Shown here in pieces: positions 61,658 to 64,000 of a stretch of DNA of 64,000 nt. Position 1 is the first letter of the stretch. Every line of letters begins with the position of its first letter. The notes beneath the pieces were generated by a model, which was not told the DNA's origin, did not search any database, and saw nothing but the letters and a program-made list of their open reading frames with translations. Both the position numbers and the translations under genes were made by a program. Source of the DNA: Pseudosulfitobacter pseudonitzschiae (GTDB lineage: Bacteria; Pseudomonadota; Alphaproteobacteria; Rhodobacterales; Rhodobacteraceae); assembly GCF_900129395.1 (NCBI RefSeq), contig NZ_FQVP01000006.1, positions 1-64,000 of the forward strand, in the 5' to 3' direction.

Positions 61658-62016
61658 GTCGCGCGGCACAGCGCAAAGCCCATTTATCAAGGCGTTCTTC
61701 CACGCTGCAAAGGTGTTCGATACCAACGCCACATCCGTCGCCCCGACCCCAGCAGAATAGCCACAGTCTGGCAGATTTCACTATTTGCACAGGTGATTTT
61801 TGCCGGCTGTTTGGATAAGCTCCGTCGTGTTCGCAATGCACAGCAAGACGGTCAGCCGCTTTTGCGACCGCACCATGCGGCGGCGCTTTCTCCCAAAAAT
61901 TCCACCCTTAACCGCCCCGCCCTGCCTCTTTCCAGTGCGTCCAATAACTTGCATTATCGGACTGACTGGTTATGCTCTGCGCCAGTGCAGAGTTTACACA
62001 GCTTTCGGTGGATCTG
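61658..62016. other. 359-base intergenic region holding a dif-like recombination site
   Basis: No gene seen. Besides the dif-like site (61937-61964) it contains a perfect 6-bp inverted repeat, CTCTGC (61975-61980) and GCAGAG (61987-61992), between that site and the recombinase start. The first ~270 bases show no clear promoter, repeat or terminator. Confidence 0.6.
61937..61964 (+). other. Candidate dif/cer-like Xer recombination site
   Basis: An 11-base left arm (GCGTCCAATAA), a 6-base centre (CTTGCA) and an 11-base right arm (TTATCGGACTG) reproduce the 11-6-11 layout of XerC/D sites with the diagnostic ATAA-N6-TTAT inner bases. The inner nine bases of the arms are symmetric at 8 of 9 positions. 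It lies 52 bases before a tyrosine recombinase gene. Confidence 0.55.
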
Positions 62017-63090
62017 ATGACGTCAAAAGGCAATGAATCAAACGATGCGCCCCCTGTTGATCCTGCTCAGGGCGAGACAGGCGAAAGTGCCGCGATTGCC
62101 TTGCCTGCCGATGTGGCGGGCTCAGGGACCCTGGATCGTCTGGTCGACACCGCCCGCGATTATGCGCGGGCCGCGACCTCGGACAACACGCTGAAAGCCT
62201 ACACCACGGACTGGGCGCATTTCACCCGCTGGTGCCGGATGAAGGGCGCAGACCCCCTGCCCCCCGCGTCCGAATTGATCGGGCTGTATCTGGCGGACCT
62301 CGCCGCCGGTACGCGCCCGCTCTCTGTCAGCACCATCGACCGCCGTCTGTCGGGACTGGCCTGGAACTACGCGCAGCGCGGGTTCACCCTGGACCGCAAG
62401 AACCGGCACATCGCCACGGTGCTGGCCGGGATCAAACGCAGGCACGCCCGCCCGCCAGTGCAGAAAGAGGCGATCCTGGCCGAGGATATCCTGGCCATGG
62501 TCGCCACCCTGCCCCAGGATCTGCGCGGATTGCGCGACCGTGCGCTGTTGTTGATCGGCTATGCCGGGGGCCTGCGCCGCTCCGAGATCGTCGGGTTGGA
62601 CCGCCACAAGGACGACACGCCCGACAGCGGCGGCTGGATCGATATCATGGACGACGGCGCCCTGCTGACCCTGAACGCCAAGACCGGCTGGCGCGAGGTC
62701 GAGATCGGGCGCGGGTCGTCGGACTTCAGTTGCCCGGTGCGCGCGCTTGAACAATGGCTGCACTTTGCCCGCATCGACTTTGGCCCGATTTTCGTCCGCA
62801 CCGCACGGGACGGCACGCGGGCGCTGGACACCCGGTTGAACGACAAACACGTCGCGCGCCTGATCAAGCAAACCGTCGAAGACGCGGGGTTGCGGCCCGA
62901 GCTGTCAAAAGCGGACCGTGCCAAGCTGTACTCGGGCCACAGCCTGCGCGCGGGGCTGGCCAGTTCGGCCGAGGTGGACGAACGCTATATCCAAAAGCAG
63001 CTTGGCCATGCCTCGGCGGAAATGACCCGCCGCTACCAGCGTCGCCGCGACCGGTTTCGGGTGAACCTGACAAAGGCGGCGGGGCTGTAA
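62017..63090 (+). CDS. Tyrosine-type site-specific recombinase
   Basis: A 357-residue phage-integrase/Xer-family enzyme. An N-terminal SAM-like DNA-binding region (about 45-140) precedes the catalytic domain: Arg in AGGLRRSEIVGL (about 188), beta-hairpin Lys in LNAKTGW, HSLRAG (about 308-313), LGHASAEMT and the nucleophile Tyr340 in RRYQRR. All catalytic residues are present. GGTGG precedes ATG 62017. It is 50-60 residues longer than typical XerC/D, mainly N-terminally. Beside a partition gene, a plasmid dimer-resolution role is likely. It converges with repB, five bases apart. Confidence 0.9.
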   Translation: MTSKGNESNDAPPVDPAQGETGESAAIALPADVAGSGTLDRLVDTARDYARAATSDNTLKAYTTDWAHFTRWCRMKGADPLPPASELIGLYLADLAAGTRPLSVSTIDRRLSGLAWNYAQRGFTLDRKNRHIATVLAGIKRRHARPPVQKEAILAEDILAMVATLPQDLRGLRDRALLLIGYAGGLRRSEIVGLDRHKDDTPDSGGWIDIMDDGALLTLNAKTGWREVEIGRGSSDFSCPVRALEQWLHFARIDFGPIFVRTARDGTRALDTRLNDKHVARLIKQTVEDAGLRPELSKADRAKLYSGHSLRAGLASSAEVDERYIQKQLGHASAEMTRRYQRRRDRFRVNLTKAAGL

Positions 63091-63095
63091 GGCCC

Positions 63096-64000
63096 CTACC
63101 CTTCCTCGTCCAGCGTGGCCAGAAAGGCCTCGATCCCGGCCTGAAGCCGGGCGCGTGGCACGGCGGAAAAATCGCGGTCCAGCCGCAACTCGACCTTGCC
63201 ATCCGATGCGGTCACCCGCGCCTCGCCCTCGGGTCGCCCCAGCCGGAGCGAGGTTTTCGAAACGGATTTCGCCACCGGTTCCGCCTTGGCTTTTTTCTGC
63301 GGCACAAGGCTGTCGCGCAGAATTCGCATTTCGGCAGCGGCATCACGGTCCGGCATCTCCTTCAGCGCCTTCATGATGCCCTCGGCCCGCTCCGGCTCGG
63401 CGTCCAACAGCTTGTAGACATCCAGCCCCAGCGCGCGCGGGATCGCTTCGGGATGGCGCACCGTGCCGTCCAACGCCTCGAGCACGCGGGCGAACTGACG
63501 GATATAGGTCCGCTTCTGTTTCAGCGCCGAGGCATACAGCGTCGACACCGCCTCGCCCGACGGGATACTTTCATCGCGGGCATAGGACAGCGCAAGCTGG
63601 GCCATCTCGCCAAAGGACAGATCCTTGCGGATCAGGTTTTCATCCACCATCTTGCGGTACAGCGCCACCAGCGGTTCCCCGCGGGGAACCATCGCCGCCG
63701 GGATGCGGGTGTACCGCGGGTCACCGGTTTCCTCGGCCAGTTGCCGGAACGCGGTCAGGCGACGAAAGCCCTGGATCAGTTCAAAGCCCTCTGCGGTCTG
63801 CTCCACGCGGATCGGATTAGAGAGACCAACCGCCTTGATAGACTCTTTCAACTCGGCCAGTTCCGGGTCGACATTGGCCGACCGGTCGCGCGTCAGCTTT
63901 GAGGTCAGCACGTCCGAGGTCTGGATAAGATCGGTGATCAGCCCCAGCTTTTTCAGCCGCACATGCTCGTGCGCCAGCGCGTCGTTTTCGGCGCGGATGG
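63096..64000 (-). CDS. repB: RepB-family plasmid partition protein (5' end beyond window)
   Basis: A ParB-like protein of the RepB plasmid family; 301 codons are visible and the frame stays open to the right edge. The segment ALAHEHVRLKKLGLITDLIQ is the RepB opening. ParB-type domain: DPELAELKESIKAVGLSNPI and LIQGFRRLTAFRQLAEETG, then a central helical region and a weakly conserved tail. It binds a centromere-like site and works with a RepA/ParA ATPase, presumably encoded beyond the edge. The GTG at 63962 is internal, not the start. No repC follows downstream. Confidence 0.88.
   Translation of the reverse strand, partial: IRAENDALAHEHVRLKKLGLITDLIQTSDVLTSKLTRDRSANVDPELAELKESIKAVGLSNPIRVEQTAEGFELIQGFRRLTAFRQLAEETGDPRYTRIPAAMVPRGEPLVALYRKMVDENLIRKDLSFGEMAQLALSYARDESIPSGEAVSTLYASALKQKRTYIRQFARVLEALDGTVRHPEAIPRALGLDVYKLLDAEPERAEGIMKALKEMPDRDAAAEMRILRDSLVPQKKAKAEPVAKSVSKTSLRLGRPEGEARVTASDGKVELRLDRDFSAVPRARLQAGIEAFLATLDEEG

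Noticed and set aside
63960-63962. GTG as the start of RepB
   Set aside because: The frame continues upstream to the window edge with RepB-like sequence, so the gene is simply cut by the edge.

Overview
The window looks like part of a large extrachromosomal replicon (plasmid or chromid) of a GC-rich alphaproteobacterium, most likely a marine Rhodobacteraceae (Roseobacter-group) strain. Reasons: a RepB-family plasmid partition protein runs off the right edge next to a tyrosine recombinase; the genes sit in tight ATGA-coupled operons; and TRAP, tripartite tricarboxylate (TTT) and ABC uptake systems are all present, each beside its own regulator. Species identity is an inference. I see no tRNA, rRNA, CRISPR array or insertion sequence.

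Layout. 1-8.9 kb: the end of a glutamine synthetase-family gene, a short-chain dehydrogenase (SDR), a GntR regulator, then a TetR-amidohydrolase-DUF3237 operon divergent from a complete spermidine/putrescine-type ABC importer. The two share a 28-bp operator-like palindrome. 9.1-11.7 kb: a CPA1 antiporter fused to a cyclic-nucleotide-binding domain. 11.7-28.5 kb: a complete hydroxamate-type siderophore locus. It has an ECF sigma factor, N-hydroxylase, acyltransferase, esterase, MetC-like PLP enzyme, MATE exporter, MbtH protein, a one-module NRPS (C-A-T-TE) with an apparently dead condensation domain, FecCDE-type importer, periplasmic binding protein and TonB receptor. 28.6-36.4 kb: a sugar-acid catabolic operon (GntR; enolase-superfamily protein; three dehydrogenases; TRAP transporter). 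36.6-44.7 kb: an IclR-aminotransferase pair divergent from a TTT transporter, aldehyde dehydrogenase and UPF0261 protein. 44.7-52.7 kb: GntR plus a dipeptide-type ABC importer ending in a gamma-glutamyltransferase without a visible signal peptide. 52.7-61.7 kb: a XylR-like regulator lacking GAFTGA, divergent from a cupin dioxygenase, SDR, Liv-type ABC importer and zinc dehydrogenase. 61.7-64 kb: a dif-like site, tyrosine recombinase and repB.

How it works together. Apart from the siderophore system the window is a row of self-contained nutrient modules (regulator, transporter, catabolic enzymes), each using a different transporter family. Several divergent promoter regions carry clear palindromes that fit the adjacent regulator. 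In the siderophore locus a motif containing GGAAAAT occurs face to face in the divergent MATE/MbtH promoter and again upstream of the sigma gene, suggesting a dedicated sigma-dependent regulon. At the right edge the dif-like site, recombinase and partition gene look like a stability module.

Limits. All family calls come from reading motifs and overall sequence; no similarity search or structure prediction was run. Substrates of transporters and oxidoreductases are mostly unknown, and regulatory sites are pattern-based proposals.
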